Shown: positions 49,230 to 58,231 of the stretch, piece after piece
Numbering within the stretch: the first letter of the stretch is position 1
Layout of the letters: every line of letters begins with the position of its first letter
Source: Euborellia annulipes
Lineage: Eukaryota > Arthropoda > Insecta > Dermaptera > Anisolabididae
DNA length: 64,000 bases
Direction of reading: 5' to 3'
Assembly: GCA_023213315.1 (NCBI GenBank)
Contig: JAKCPI010016973.1
Span: 57,096-121,095 of the forward strand
Notes under the pieces: generated by a model
Told to the model about the DNA's origin: nothing
What the model saw: only the letters and a program-made list of their open reading frames with translations
The model's database searches: none
Position numbers and translations under genes: made by a program

Positions 49230-49631
49230 ATAAAAAGTAAAAAAGTCAATTGATTCAAAATTTCCATAGGCTCTATGTATTTTAAATGTTAACTGCTTGA
49301 AATAAACTATAGTTATTTTTCAAAATTTTAATCTCATAATTGGATATTTTTTATACAATAGACAATCCTAAATAAATACAAAATTCCATAAGAATTGAAA
49401 AAAAAAAAAAGTTCCAAAGGGGACCTCCTTTTGAATCGAAATTTACATGCAAATCTTCATAGGGATTTAACGTTGGCTCTATGAAAATTTGAAAAGTAGA
49501 TGATTAAATACTAGAAAGATATTAACAAAATTCTAAAAATAATGGATGGCATTCTCTTAATTTATTATTTGACTAATCTTTGTCTTGACAGACAGCATGT
49601 TTGGATGTCAGAATGCAGAACAGAAACTCAC

Positions 49632-49731
49632 CTAAGGCGTAGGGTAGAGCGTCGTTGTCCTGGAGCCCATTTAGGTCTGGGATGATGGCAGGCTCTGGGG
49701 TGCTGCTTGAGGACCGATGGTGTCTTGATCT
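49632..49731 (-). CDS. Fstl5: Follistatin-related protein, N-terminal Ser-rich linker exon
   Basis: Exon of 100 bp, phase 0 in (acceptor TTTTACAG|AGA) and phase 1 out (TTA G|GTGAGT). It encodes RSRHHRSSSSTPEP followed by AIIPDLNGLQDNDALPYAL. Its terminal G joins AT of the Kazal exon to make an Asp codon directly before the first cysteine (PCAS). In FSTL proteins the segment between signal peptide and follistatin module is variable and basic or Ser-rich, which fits. The domain alone would not be recognisable. The call rests on the open frame, both splice signals, phase agreement with the Kazal exon and raised GC content. The signal-peptide exon was not found. Confidence 0.75.
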
Positions 49732-49816
49732 CTGTAAAATCCGATGATAGATGAACAGACTGCTTAATAAATCAAACGGACGTGAGATGGTCAGATTGAT
49801 CTTTTTGCACATCCAA

Positions 49817-49835
49817 CTCTCTCTCTCTCTCTCTC
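49817..49835 (+). repeat. (CT)n microsatellite
   Basis: About nine CT units. Confidence 0.9.
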
Positions 49836-49884
49836 ACTTTAAATTCTAAGAATATCTCAATAAATAATGAATAATTAGATTAAG

Positions 49885-50198
49885 GGGGAGTAGAAGTGGC
49901 CGTCTAAAAGTACTTAAGAAAAAAAAAAAAAAAACAAGCTGTTACAATAATTTTAAATTTTTTTTTAATTTAAAAATGAATTTTATTATTATTATTATTA
50001 TTAATCACATATTAATTAAAAAGAATATAAAATAAGCTTAGATGATTTGTAATAAAAAACCGTCAAAATAGTCGAGCATTCTGCCGATAGATGGCCGAAC
50101 TGGTCATCTTACGGCATTATCTGATCACTTTATAAGACCCCTAACGCCATCTTATCGGCAAAAACATTCGAACAGCTTTGCCTCCCAAACCCCCTTAA
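49885..50198 (+). mobile_element. TTAA MITE, family D (copy 3, short form)
   Basis: TTAAGGGGGAGTAGAAG at the left and CAAACCCCCTTAA at the right; about 315 bp, keeping the TTATTATTAATCACATA centre and GCCATCTTATCGG. Confidence 0.82.
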
Positions 50199-50894
50199 TC
50201 TAAATAACCAGGAGTATAAAATAATGATGAAACAACAGAATAGTGGCGTATTTAGTATAATTTATTCAAATTAAAAATTCATTAATTTTTTTATATCTTT
50301 ACTGGCTTAATAAAACTCATAAAAAATTAATCTTTTTTATAATGATTAATTAGTAAATATAGACATTTCCTTTTTGTGATTCCATCTAAAGATCGTACAA
50401 TATTGTAATTAATAATCTAAATAATAATATTTAAACCTTCAAAGAGATTATATTTCAAGTTATTTACCAGACCGTGTGGTGAGAGAGCTTTAATTATAAA
50501 ATACGTTTATATTCAGAAGAGAAATATATTTTAACATTAAATGTATCTTTATATTAAAATTTAATTTATTTAGATTAGTGGATCGTAAAAATTATATATC
50601 ACTTAGAATATTTAAAAGGTTATTAAATATTCAAAACGTATTTAAAATTTCATAAGCCTATCTATCGACACCCTCTTGGGGATCAAATCCCCTCCCCTCT
50701 CCTCAAGGGAGAGAAAAAGAGGTCTCTGGAGTAATTTTTGACCCTTGAAACTTTGTCTTTTCTTTTTAAATTGTTTGTGTTTCTTTTAAATAAAATAAAA
50801 CCCCTCCGGTTTAATGCCAAAAGAAATCACAATCCCCCTCAGAGAGAAATCTTAGTTCCGCCACTGGACAGTAATATAAAATTTTATATTACTT

Positions 50895-51181
50895 TTACTT
50901 TCTCTTACCTATATAGGTAATATATAGTATATGTACATATAGAAAGTATTGCGATCATGTCAAAAATTCGATATCAAGACTTTGATGGATGTACATTGTA
51001 CAGTTGTAGTATTTCAGATTTTTACTCATGAAATGCAAGTGGTCAAGTTTGGAACTAAGGGGCTATGGGAAACTAAATATATCTCTACACAAAAAAATCT
51101 GACAAGCACAGTACAAAACTTTCTCTTGCCAAGGGGTAAGAGAAAGTTATGTGCTGTGCCACCATTCACACCAGATTTTTT
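50895..51181 (+). repeat. Interspersed repeat A (internally deleted)
   Basis: 5' end and hairpin 3' end joined through CATGAAATGCAAGTGGTCAAG; the middle modules are missing. Confidence 0.82.
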
Positions 51182-51232
51182 GTATTAAGATAAATATAAG
51201 AAAAAAATATTTTCTTAATTTGTTTTAATTTA

Positions 51233-51393
51233 GGGTATTTTTCGGCATCTAAAGCATTTAGACTCCATCCCTATTTATTTCAAATGATTGCTAGCCAATT
51301 CACTTGGAAAAAATTGTTCTCGCTTGGGACGGGTAACGAACCCATGATCCCAGTTAATCTTTTCTCTTTGAACCACGGATCATTTTATATTGT
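51233..51393 (-). mobile_element. tRNA-derived SINE
   Basis: TTTTTCGGCATCTAAAGCATTT tail; GGGACGGGTAACGAACCCATG carries the B box in minus orientation. Confidence 0.6.
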
Positions 51394-51481
51394 TAAATTA
51401 TTTTCCTTATTTTTTATTACTTTGAGAATTACAAGTATATGCCTATTGCAATCACCATTTATTTAATTATATTTAATGCTT

Positions 51482-51727
51482 AATTTGTTGGGCCAATCAC
51501 AATGCAGCATTGATGTCATGTGACTCTTTTGTTGCTTCAAGGTGCCGGCGTCGGCTGCTTCCATCTTCAGTTGACGTTAGACATTACACAGACATTTTGC
51601 CTTCGAAAGAAATCCGATAAACAAAGCGCCTACGATGCAATCTCGACAATCAATCTACGAGATCTTTCTTCATGAATCATTTCCATTTCATATAAAATGA
51701 ATTCCTATATTCATTTTACATCTCAAG
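51482..51727 (+). promoter_or_regulatory. Candidate promoter / untranslated first exon
   Basis: Higher-GC unique block with a CCAAT box (GGCCAATCACAATGC), a CRE-like TGATGTCATGTGAC, an Inr-like TCAGTT, and a plausible donor TCTCAAG|GTATTT at 51727. Nothing ties it to a gene in the window; orientation is inferred from the donor. Confidence 0.3.
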
Positions 51728-52037
51728 GTATTTACTTTTATTTGAATCTTTTTGTATTTATTTCTCTTTGATAAGCTTACTCACAGATAAATGAACGTTT
51801 ATGATTTGTTAGAAATACTGTACCCAGTATAGGCTATCCATTTATTTTATATTTTAAATATTTTAAATAAAAAGTTGATTAATAAATAAATAAAAATCTC
51901 GTGTGACTGGTCGCACAGCACACAACTTTCTCTTACTTTCGGTAATCGAAAGTTGTGTTCTGTTGTGCTTGTCATATCAGATTTTTTTGTGACGACATAT
52001 ATTTAGTTTCCGACAGTACGGCACATTTGAATTCAAG

Positions 52038-52233
52038 TTTTTATTATTATTATTTTTTTTATTTAATTAAGGTCTCTTTCGGCATCGAAGGCCATTTAGA
52101 CTCTGCCCCTATTTTCAAATTGATTTGTAGCAAATTCAATTTAAATAAATTTTGTCGCCTGAGACGGGATGCGAACCCGCGACCCTTTGTACAAAAGGCC
52201 AGCACGCTAACCCTTTCACCAAGACCCGAGGGC
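52038..52233 (-). mobile_element. tRNA-derived SINE, full length with duplication
   Basis: Perfect 10-bp duplication tgaattcaag (52028-52037 and 52234-52243). On the minus strand: GGGTCTTGGTGAAAGGGTTAG (A box), GGGTTCGCATCCCG (B box), body, GGCCTTCGATGCCGAAAGAG and an A-rich tail. This is the best reference copy of the family. Confidence 0.88.
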
Positions 52234-52723
52234 TGAATTCAAGATGTAAAATTTATAAACATGGGAAAATATTTATATTTTGTTACCATGACAATCATTT
52301 CTCTTATCTTTCCTAAGAAGAACATGTACAAGAGTAAAGTATGGTTTAAAAGATTTCAAGGGTAAAATGAGAATATACATTTTAAAGAGCATCTAAAAAA
52401 TAATTGATTTTTGAATTTTAATCGAAATCGTTTGAGCGAATTTTGAGAAAAAAAAAAAAAAAAAGTACATCAGTAAAGTACTAGTACTCTTTGGCCGATT
52501 TTGATCAAAAGCTTCGTGTTACGTCCCAAGGGGTACCTAACTCAAATATAAAATTTCAACCACCTAGCTCTATTCGTTCTTGAGATATTTTATTCACAGA
52601 CAGACAGACCATGTTGCGAAAAATCACTTTTTTAATTCAGGGGACCTCAAAACGTGTATATCCATCAAAATCTCGTCATGGAATTTTTGCATCCGATACT
52701 TTCTCTCTCTCTATATATATATA

Positions 52724-52966
52724 CTCTAAAAAAAAAAGGTAAAATAATTTTCACCCGCGGAGAAAAACACTTAGGTTCCGCGAAAGGAAAAATTTTTGAA
52801 GGGCGGCAAAAATTTTGTTTCTTTAAAAAAAAAAATTTTGAAGAAAAAATTTCCGAGTTCAGCCCCCCCCCCCCAAAAAAAATGTCTATATACGCCCCTG
52901 GTTGTAAGGCGTCAATTACTGTTCTGCATCGGGGCGCCAAAATCCTAGAGCCGGTCCTGCATATAT
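52724..52966. mobile_element. Small element nested in repeat A
   Basis: Bounded by atatatatac on both sides. It includes C10 and ATGTCTATATACGCCCCTGG, resembling 59645-59860 (reverse). Superfamily uncertain. Confidence 0.45.
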
Positions 52967-53053
52967 ATACATAGGTAAGAGAAAGTAAACATTTCCTATT
53001 CCTCTATTTGGGTGAATAAATCTCAATGCATTAATCCAATACATTTTATTTAC

Positions 53054-53219
53054 TTTTTACTTATGAAATACAAGTGGCCAAGTTTGAAACTAAGGTGCTA
53101 TGGAATACTAAATATATTTCGACATAAAAAAATCTGGTGTGAACGTGCTGTGTACAACTTTCTCTTATCTGAAGGTAAGAGAAAGTTGTGTGCTGTGCGC
53201 CAGTCACGCCATATTTTTC
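53054..53219 (+). repeat. Interspersed repeat A (3' part)
   Basis: CTTATGAAATACAAGTGGCCA to the hairpin ending GCCAGTCACGCCATATTTT. Confidence 0.82.
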
Positions 53220-53274
53220 TTTAAAAGATAATCTTTTAAATTAATAAATTTAATTTTATTGCTTGTGTTCTATT

Positions 53275-53510
53275 AATAGAACATTGTTGGCGCCTCTCCC
53301 CACTCCAGCCAGCGCGGCGACCGTCGCCGCCTCAGGCAGCAGCCGCCAGTAGTCTACAGGCAAGCGACGCGTCGCAACGCTGCAGCTCAACGCCAAGGCT
53401 TCTCTCTCCTCTCTTCGCTGAAACTCTCTCGAATTCATCACCAACAGGTAAATATCACTCAATTATTTATTGCGTTTCAATTTAATTATAAAAGCGAAGT
53501 ATCAGTTATC
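53275..53510 (+). repeat. GC-rich duplicated block with donor-like end (copy 1)
   Basis: Starts ACATTGTTGGCGCC and contains hairpins CCAGCCAGCGCGGCGACC and GCGACGCGTCGC. It ends ATTCATCACCAACAG|GTAAAT, which looks like a first-exon 3' end and donor. A second copy is at 56033-56260. On the minus strand an open frame of 68 codons resembles no known protein. It could be a duplicated untranslated exon or promoter, or paired terminal repeats of a tiny LTR-type element. Confidence 0.5.
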
Positions 53511-54059
53511 CTTTTATGTCGTTTTCTTATGAGGGTTAAAGCAAGAAGTTTCAAATCTTAGGTTAGAGTGAATTCAATAATGGAATATTTTTTTAATAAG
53601 TTGATTCAAACTGATTTTATTTCGTCTCTTTAATTAAATGTAAATAATATCAAAATTTTAATTCCTATAACAAATTTCTTTGGAAAAGGTGAAAATTAAA
53701 ATAAGAAAACTTTAATATATTTATATTAACTAATTCGTTTCCGTTTTGAACAATCTTCCGAGCTGTCGTAAAATTTATTTTTATAAAAAGAAAATTTTTT
53801 TTTTATTTGTAAAAAAACTTTTCCATGAACAAAATTCTCGTTCAGAATCGTTTGTCATGTTTATGATATAAATATATTAACGATTCAACTCAAGATGTAA
53901 TTTCTTCTCTAATTTTCATCAACAAATTATTTAAATAATTATGAGTAGCTGCCAATCAATTGAAATAAATAGAGATGCGCTACCTAATAACATAATTAGA
54001 CTATTTACTCACGATTCGAAGCCAGGAGATTAAATAAAAAAATCTTATATTTAATTTTT

Positions 54060-54106
54060 ATTTGCCGACGTTTCGGTCGCCAATCACGACCTTCATCAGG
54101 GCAAAT
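54060..54106 (-). ncRNA. Hammerhead-like motif with intact core
   Basis: Minus strand: outer stem ATTTGCC / GGCAAAT, CTGATGA, stem II GGTCG / CGACC, GAAAC, GTC. All invariant core positions are present. Confidence 0.62.
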
Positions 54107-54288
54107 ATTGTTAATTATACACGATCTTAGGTATCTTATTATTCATTGCAATTAAACACAATTTCTTTTGAATAAGAGACCTCCGAGCAGCAAGTAAATG
54201 ATAACATTTTGTACATATCAAAGTTAAAAAGAAATTGTGTTTAATTGCAATGAATAATAAGATACCTAAGATCGTGTATAATTAACAA

Positions 54289-54336
54289 TATTTGCCCTGA
54301 TGAAGGTCGTGATTGGCGACCGAATCGTCGGCAAAT
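54289..54336 (+). ncRNA. Hammerhead-like motif, GAAAC mutated
   Basis: Inverted partner: TTTGCC, CTGATGA, stem II, then GAATC in place of GAAAC, GTC, GGCAAA. Confidence 0.55.
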
Positions 54337-54524
54337 AAAAATTAAATAAAAGATTTTTTATTTAATCTCCTGGCTGCAAAGTCCCTGCGAATCCTGAGTA
54401 AATCTCCACAGCCAAAAAACATCAATTTAGACTATTTATTTTTTTAAAGACTACATATTTCATTTTTTTTTTCTAGAGGAAAACAAAAATTTAACATTAA
54501 AATACTTTCTCTCTATATATTTCA

Positions 54525-55896
54525 TATATGAACCTGTTTTCAATGGTGTGTCAAAGACCAAATATCGAGTTTTGAGAAAATAACATTAAAGTTTTTCTGA
54601 TTTAAATTGTTTTTATTAAATTATATATCATTTTTTTGTCAATTGTGCAAGTAAATACTGTAATTATGGAGATATTCATAAATTATCTCTAAAAATATGA
54701 CTAATTTAGAGAAAAAAATAAAATATAAAAAATTATTTTACAAAATTCTCTATGTGGATATATATTTGTAAAAAATGCTTCAAAGTCCCTTGACCGATGA
54801 TTGAAAAATTCTCTAAGTCCAATTATATTTGCAAAAATGCTTCAAAGTCTCTTTATATTTAATACTAGTAGCATAGAAACTTTTTATCAAAATCACATTC
54901 ATCAATTTTAAATAGTATTAATATTTTAAAATTAAATACAAAGTGATAACAAAATTTTCTCATCAATTAATTTCCGAATAAATAGATTGGAAACAGTAAA
55001 TCAAAGTTATAATAATGAAATAGACTTAATATTACGGCCACTTCAACCTAACCTAACCTAATATTATTTATTTTGTTGTCTTCACTGATCCTCATCCTCA
55101 TCTTCATTTTCATTATCAGGAATAATATCAAAAAATTAAATTTTGACGTCTACGAATTCAGAGAAAATTTTCTCATTTTTCAAAAAAAAAATGATTTTTG
55201 TTTATTTAAGGGAAAAAAATATATATAATATTATTTGGTAAATAACTTTTTATTGGTTGTTAAAATCACACTGGTTAAAACTCAATTAAACGATATTAAT
55301 TTATTGTTAATTGGAAAATTATATATATATATAGTTCATAGAAAAAGATAGAAAACATTATAGAATTAGGCTAAAAGAAAGTAAAAAATGAATTATAATA
55401 TAACTATTGATAATTTTTGTAAGTTATGAAATACTTGTATTAAATTTCAACAAATGGAATATAGTAATAGTGTATTGAATATATAAATTTGAAATAAATA
55501 AAATTAATATTTTCTTGAGTTTATATTAAATACCTCTAAACAATAGCGATGCCGGTGTTCATAATTGAAAATACTTAGGGCATAAACGCAACAATATATC
55601 TCAAGCGTATAGTTGTTTACGATATCTTGGACTTGACGCATAAATGAAAAATTGTTCTTTTCAAATTAAGTATTACGAAACAACATGTTAAGTACATAAA
55701 TCATTATTGAAAAATGTAAAATCCTGCATTGAAATATTGTAAAAATAATTTTATGCTTTTACATTAAAAATAAATTTTTTAGGACATATTTCATAAAAAA
55801 TACTATTAATTAAAGCATTTGAAACAATATTCCATGCTTAACTCAATTTTGAATTTTTTGGTCTTTGACACACCATTGAATAACAGGGTTCATATA
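54525..55896. mobile_element. Family J foldback, long form
   Basis: Ends ATATGAACCTG...GTGTGTCAAAGACC and its inverse match the 266-bp copy at 23406, but about 1.1 kb of extra internal sequence (54655-55776) is present. It sits exactly inside a repeat A terminus (CTCTCTATATATTTCAT | AGGGTAAGAGAAAGTA). No coding sequence is visible. Confidence 0.72.
55047..55061 (+). repeat. Three CCTAA (TTAGG) units
   Basis: CCTAACCTAACCTAA inside the long family J element; the arthropod telomere unit, though three copies can arise by chance. Confidence 0.6.
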
Positions 55897-56032
55897 GGGT
55901 AAGAGAAAGTAAAAATGGGTCGTGAATGACTTTTTTTTTTGAACGTCTTTTTAAAAGCAATAATTCGCAAAAAAGTCATTAACAATGAAAATCGTCTAAT
56001 TTATTTTTATTTCTTGTATTATTGACAGAGCA

Positions 56033-56260
56033 TTGTTGGCGGTGCTCGCTGGCTTCCCCACTCCAGCCAGCGCGGCGACCGTCGCCGCCTGAAGCAGCAG
56101 CTTGGAGACAGTAGATAGGCAAGCAGGCGACGCTGCAGCACAAACACCGAATTTTCTCTCTCTCTTCGTTAAAACTCTCTCGAAATCATCACCACTAGGT
56201 AATTATCATTCACTCATTATTTATTCCGCTTCCAATCTATAGAATCGCTTATGATATAGA
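56033..56260 (+). repeat. GC-rich duplicated block with donor-like end (copy 2)
   Basis: Same order as 53275: GCATTGTTGGCGG, CCAGCCAGCGCGGCGACC, GTCGCCGCCTGAAGC, then ATCATCACCACTAG|GTAATT. Similarity continues about 60 bp past the donor-like site and about 40 bp upstream. Confidence 0.5.
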
Positions 56261-56275
56261 TAATTTTAATTGAAT

Positions 56276-56277
<2 letters not shown>

Positions 56278-56311
<34 letters not shown>

Positions 56312-56483
56312 ACTCACTTTTTTTCATTCACACACTCACACACACATTCACACGGTCTTCCTTATTTAAGCCATTTGGTATCCAAATGGCTTAAATAAAA
56401 TCATCGGACTGCCTGGGGTCTGAATCCGCGACTTTTGGTAGACGAGGTTAGCACGCTAATCCCTTCACCAAGCCCCGAGGGCT
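56278..56483 (-). mobile_element. tRNA-derived SINE
   Basis: Long poly(T) (A tail on the minus strand), palindrome ATTTAAGCCATTTGGTATCC with its partner, B box in GGGGTCTGAATCCGCG and A-box region GGGGCTTGGTGAAGGG. Inserted just right of GC-rich block copy 2. Confidence 0.78.
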
Positions 56484-56616
56484 AATTTAATAAGTTAGTT
56501 AAAATTGAATAAGATCGAGTTTGCCCTAAGCTTTTAAATATTATTATCAGATTCAATACATGTCTAAATCAGTGGTGTCATTTGGGGGGGGGGAGTGGCA
56601 GGGGGGGGATTTGCAA

Positions 56617-57165
56617 GTCTTGACTTTGGGAAAATTCGAGTACTAGTACTTTACTAATGTACTTTTTTAGTTTTTTCAAAATTTCTCGAAATTTCTTTAA
56701 AATTTTGAATATTTACTATTTGCGGTATACAAAATAAACTACAATTGATCTCGTCTCTGGGAAACTTTGAGTACTAGTAATTTAATAGTGTACTTTTTTT
56801 AATTTTTTTTTCAAATTTTCTCAAAAATTTACTCTGATTTATTTCAATTTTTTAGTATCAATATGAAATTAAGCTAGGTTTTGTCTTTGGGAGACTTCAG
56901 ATACTAGTACTTTACTGATGTACAGTGATGGACAATATTAAGTCCCACCCATGCGTTTTCTATTTGAGATGATTTCATTGTTTTTAAAAAAAATATTATA
57001 TATTTTTTAATGAAAACTTTGATGGTTCAAACTTTCAATTTCCAATAAAGATTTTTATTTTCTTTTATAAAAACAAGGAAATAATCACAAGTAGAAAACG
57101 CAACGGGACTTAATATTGTCCCTCACTGTACCTTTTTAGATTTGTTTAATTTTATCAAAAGAAAT
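56617..57165 (+). repeat. Three tandem ~125-bp units, the last split by a MITE
   Basis: Each unit has a TCT.GGGA.ACTT.GAGTACTAG phrase, then CTTTA.T..TGTACTTTTTT and an A/T tract; starts near 56618, 56750 and 56876. The core is also a module of repeat A. Confidence 0.7.
56923..57128. mobile_element. Tc1/mariner-type MITE
   Basis: CAGTGATGGACAATATTAAG and CTTAATATTGTCCCTCACTG, with GCGTTTTCTA just inside both ends, flanked by TA. The interrupted host reads ACTGATGTA + CTTTTT, matching the tandem unit, so the empty site is visible. Confidence 0.88.
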
Positions 57166-57233
57166 AACCACCGAGCTTCAGCTCGGTCATCCAGGAACTA
57201 TTATATTAATAGTGTATATTGCTTCTTTTTTTT

Positions 57234-57399
57234 AGAAAAATTTGGAATTGAAATTTTAAATACGTATTAGAAGAGGATTCTTTGGAAAATTCACTTCGAG
57301 ACATCATATCTATTCATTTTGCTGAGGTCATCTTGAAGACATTTGATAGAAAACAGAATGCTGCCGTCATCTTAGAGACATCATGGGACAACTTATGGA
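57234..57399 (+). other. Exon-like stretch, weak
   Basis: Preceded by a pyrimidine run and AG (CTTCTTTTTTTTAG) and followed by GGA|GTAAGA, with raised GC and repeated GACATCAT/GTCATCTT words. It is not open in any frame, so at most an untranslated exon. Confidence 0.2.
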
Positions 57400-58231
57400 G
57401 TAAGAATTAGAGGAATAACGCATAAAGCCAACTGTGAGTTCGTCTTTTATTTTTAAGAGACTCAGATTTTAATTACAATTCCATTTGAGTTTGGCTACTT
57501 TTTTAAATTGTTTCTCGTATAATTCAAGACAATAATCAAATTTTGTAATGATTTCTCTATTTTTATATGCAAAATTATATCACCGGAAAATTTTTAATTT
57601 TCCAATCACCTTTGTTTAAGGAAATTATTCAAAAAAAAAAAAAAACTTAATTTTATAATTGCCCAAGCTCAGTTGTAAGTGTAATTTTAAATTGAAATGA
57701 TCCAAAACATATATAAAAAAATTTTAAATAAAACCAAGGTTTAATTTAAAAAAATTCAAATAAACAAATCAACAAAAAATAATAAAAATAAATAAATATG
57801 CGTCTTTCCTACTAAAACTTATTAATTAAATGAATTTATATTAAAGGTATGGCGAAGAGGCCAACCTTAATAAATAAAATAAAAAAAATAAAATCTTGTC
57901 AAAATTCTTTTGAGAGAGAGACTACATATTAGTAAAAGATTAAAAGAATAAATAATTAACATGGACAACACTTTTTATAAAAATATTTACCTATTATTTA
58001 ATTACTTAAAATCTATATGGCCTCAGATGCCGAAAAAGATTTATAAAAAGAATGTTTTAGTTTAGTTAGAATAGATTAGTTAATAATTAGCTACACAATA
58101 CATACATAACACACAAAAAATATGTGAATCTGTGATTGTTAACTTTTTTCATTTACTATCCTCAAATTAAATGTTATAATATTATTTAATGAACGAAATA
58201 AATATATTAAATAATTATTATAATATATATA

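Larger units (their letters stand above)
30398..49631 (-). other. 19.2-kb intron between N-terminal linker and Kazal exons
   Basis: Bounded by donor G|GTGAGT at 49631 and acceptor CCAG at 30398. It holds repeats listed separately. Unlisted stretches (for example about 31.9-32.9, 33.6-34.5, 39.0-40.6, 41.3-42.5, 44.7-45.3 and 47.6-48.7 kb) are AT-rich and contain no gene I can support. Confidence 0.82.
51892..52989 (-). repeat. Interspersed repeat A, with two nested insertions
   Basis: Full hairpin at the left (51892-51985) and the terminal GGTAAGAGAAAGTAAA at the right. Interrupted by a SINE (52038-52233) and by a C-tract element (about 52724-52966). Confidence 0.85.
54008..54423. mobile_element. 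Large foldback with two hammerhead-like motifs
   Basis: Flanked by aattagactattta (53994-54007) and aatttagactattta (54424-54438), a 14-15-bp duplication. Arms to about 54169 and from 54227 are inverted. Each holds a hammerhead-like core and CCAGGAGATTAAATAAAA; the right side ends CCACAGCCAAAAAACATC. Confidence 0.87.

Noticed and set aside
52160..52233. tRNA-like sequence with good A and B boxes (minus strand)
   Set aside because: It is the head of a SINE: the A-rich tail, body and perfect 10-bp duplication extend far beyond a tRNA, and no proper cloverleaf or acceptor stem forms.
52665..52974. Overlapping ~90-106-codon frames on both strands
   Set aside because: They run through repeat A and its nested C-tract element, so they are repeat-derived.
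53256..53462. 68-codon minus-strand frame, considered as the signal-peptide exon of the follistatin-related gene
   Set aside because: No hydrophobic signal sequence, no phase-0 donor in the right place, and the sequence is a duplicated GC-rich block better explained in other ways.
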